From positions 1 through 62,788 of the forward strand of contig NZ_RDOJ01000019.1 in NCBI RefSeq assembly GCF_003687725.1: DNA of 62,788 bases. Direction: 5' to 3'. The notes below the pieces were generated by a model, which was given only the letters and a program-made list of their open reading frames with translations, had not been told where the DNA came from and ran no database searches. The stretch's first letter is position 1. Each line of letters starts with the position of its first letter. The DNA comes from Faecalibacter macacae. Lineage in GTDB: Bacteria > Bacteroidota > Bacteroidia > Flavobacteriales > Weeksellaceae. The translations under genes and the position numbers were made by a program. This document shows positions 61,922 to 62,788 of the stretch, in pieces.

Positions 61922-62282
61922 CCTTTTTTTAATAGCTGCAATTTCATTTTCTAAATAAAATATTACAGTTACTATATATAATAAAGTATATGTATTATTT
62001 TAATAACGTTCGTTACTTCGCAACTCATTTTCCCGAGTCCTTTCATCTAAGTATTTCGTAACACCTGCTTTTTAATAAGCAGTTATTACAAAATAATCAA
62101 TCCAGGCTATCATTACCATTTTTTCTTTATAAAATATTTTCCGGTTCGTCATTACGAAGTATTTTATTCAACTGTCCTCCTGAACTTGTTTCAGGATCTC
62201 ATCATTATTTTTATCAGTAATCTGTCATTCCGAGGTATCGAGGAATTTCAAAAGTCTTTCGAAGCATTTTTTTATATAAACT

Positions 62283-62450
62283 GGCCTTCCGATTAGCAGA
62301 CGAGAGTCAATACATCGAAATGTAATGTTCGAAATAATTAGTGAGTGAAACGAATCATCTAATCATTTCCATGAAATGAGATGTAAATTGACCGTCGAAA
62401 ATTGTAGCCTTGATTTTTTGAATACTTTTTTATCAAGAAAAAAGTATTGA
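62283..62450 (-). repeat. Dispersed hairpin repeat, copy F (reverse orientation)
   Basis: Read on the minus strand: ATACTTTTTT-CTTG-ATAAAAAAGTAT (end pair changed relative to copy C), CAAGGCTACAATTTTCGACG, GAAATGATTAG/CTAATTATTTC, TTGACTCTCGTC. It is flanked by CCTCCTGAACTTGTTTCAGGA repeats at about 62168 and 62468. Confidence 0.72.
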
Positions 62451-62639
62451 CTATATAATATAAGTCAAGTCCTCCTGAACTTGTTTCAGGATCACATTAT
62501 ATATAAATAGTAGTGAAATGTCATTCCGAGATATCGAGAAATTTAAACTTTCTGTCGCTCTATTCAGTATACTAATTGTTGTCCTCTTTAACTTGTTTTA
62601 AAATCTCATTCCGAGGAGTCTAATTCACTTGTCATGCTT

Positions 62640-62788
62640 AGTATAATAAACTGACATTAAATCTATGACGTTACAAAATTAAATTGAATGAAGGGTATAA
62701 ATGAATTAGTGAGCGTTAGCGAATTATTTAATTCATTTCCGAAATGAGATTTAATTTTAGTCAAATAGATTTACAGTCTTGATTTTTT
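62640..62788 (-). repeat. Dispersed hairpin repeat, copy G, diverged and running off the window
   Basis: The minus-strand reading keeps AAAAAATCAAG and ATTCGCTAACGCTCACTAATTC but has lost several stem pairs. It is a decayed relative of copies A-F. The remainder of 61922-62788 contains short TTCATTCCGAG-type repeats and no gene. Confidence 0.5.

Overview
The window looks like chromosome of a low-GC member of the Bacteroidota, most likely a flavobacterium (Weeksellaceae, an Empedobacter- or Chryseobacterium-like organism). The evidence is the AT-rich sequence, type IX secretion (T9SS) C-terminal sorting domains, promoters of the form TTG-N17-22-TAnnTTTG, few Shine-Dalgarno sequences, an RteC regulator, and a Bacteroidota-type tyrosine integrase. 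The genus is an inference; no ribosomal RNA or other strong marker is present.

Layout. (1) 1-11.1 kb is ordinary chromosome. It holds secreted or T9SS-type surface proteins, a Ca2+/H+ antiporter, a kinase-like protein, a GNAT-nitrilase fusion, a YjdI-like ferredoxin and an ABC-F ATPase. Most genes end at clear bidirectional hairpins. (2) 11.1-16.9 kb is decayed accessory DNA: a broken Rhs/YD-repeat gene, copy 1 of a small repeated cassette, and two cold-shock genes with long leaders. (3) 16.9-54.7 kb appears to be one integrated island of about 37.8 kb. Its right end is an intact tRNA-Ser(UGA) gene next to an integrase and an RteC gene. Its left end carries a 13-bp copy of the tRNA 3' end followed by a tRNA-type terminator. 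Each end also carries an internal AGCGACC-N4-AGCGACC site. (4) 54.7-62.8 kb is chromosome again: an MFS transporter, lysA, a metallo-beta-lactamase-fold hydrolase, and a YeeE/YedE-Crp-TlpA sulfur/redox operon. It closes with a repeat-rich stretch.

Inside the island, a four-gene T9SS/Rhs operon (18.1-26.9 kb) is followed by copy 2 of the small cassette and a high-GC, hairpin-rich remnant. A defence region follows (29.7-49.2 kb): an N-terminally deleted helicase-nuclease, a cassette with a WYL regulator, two DUF262 proteins and an AAA+ ATPase, a TIR protein, and a type I restriction-modification operon containing Fic, HIRAN and WYL genes. The last part (49.6-54.4 kb) holds a helicase-loader/replisome-organiser pair, an excisionase-like HTH protein, RteC and the integrase. 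No conjugation genes are visible, so the island looks mobilisable or decayed rather than self-transmissible.

The most unusual signals are: a dispersed hairpin repeat of about 175 bp whose stems change in a compensatory way between copies; the duplicated small-protein cassette with phased 11-bp repeats in its divergent promoter region; and three direct repeats at an exact 22-bp period in front of the fic-hsdR unit, which is separated from hsdMS by a terminator.
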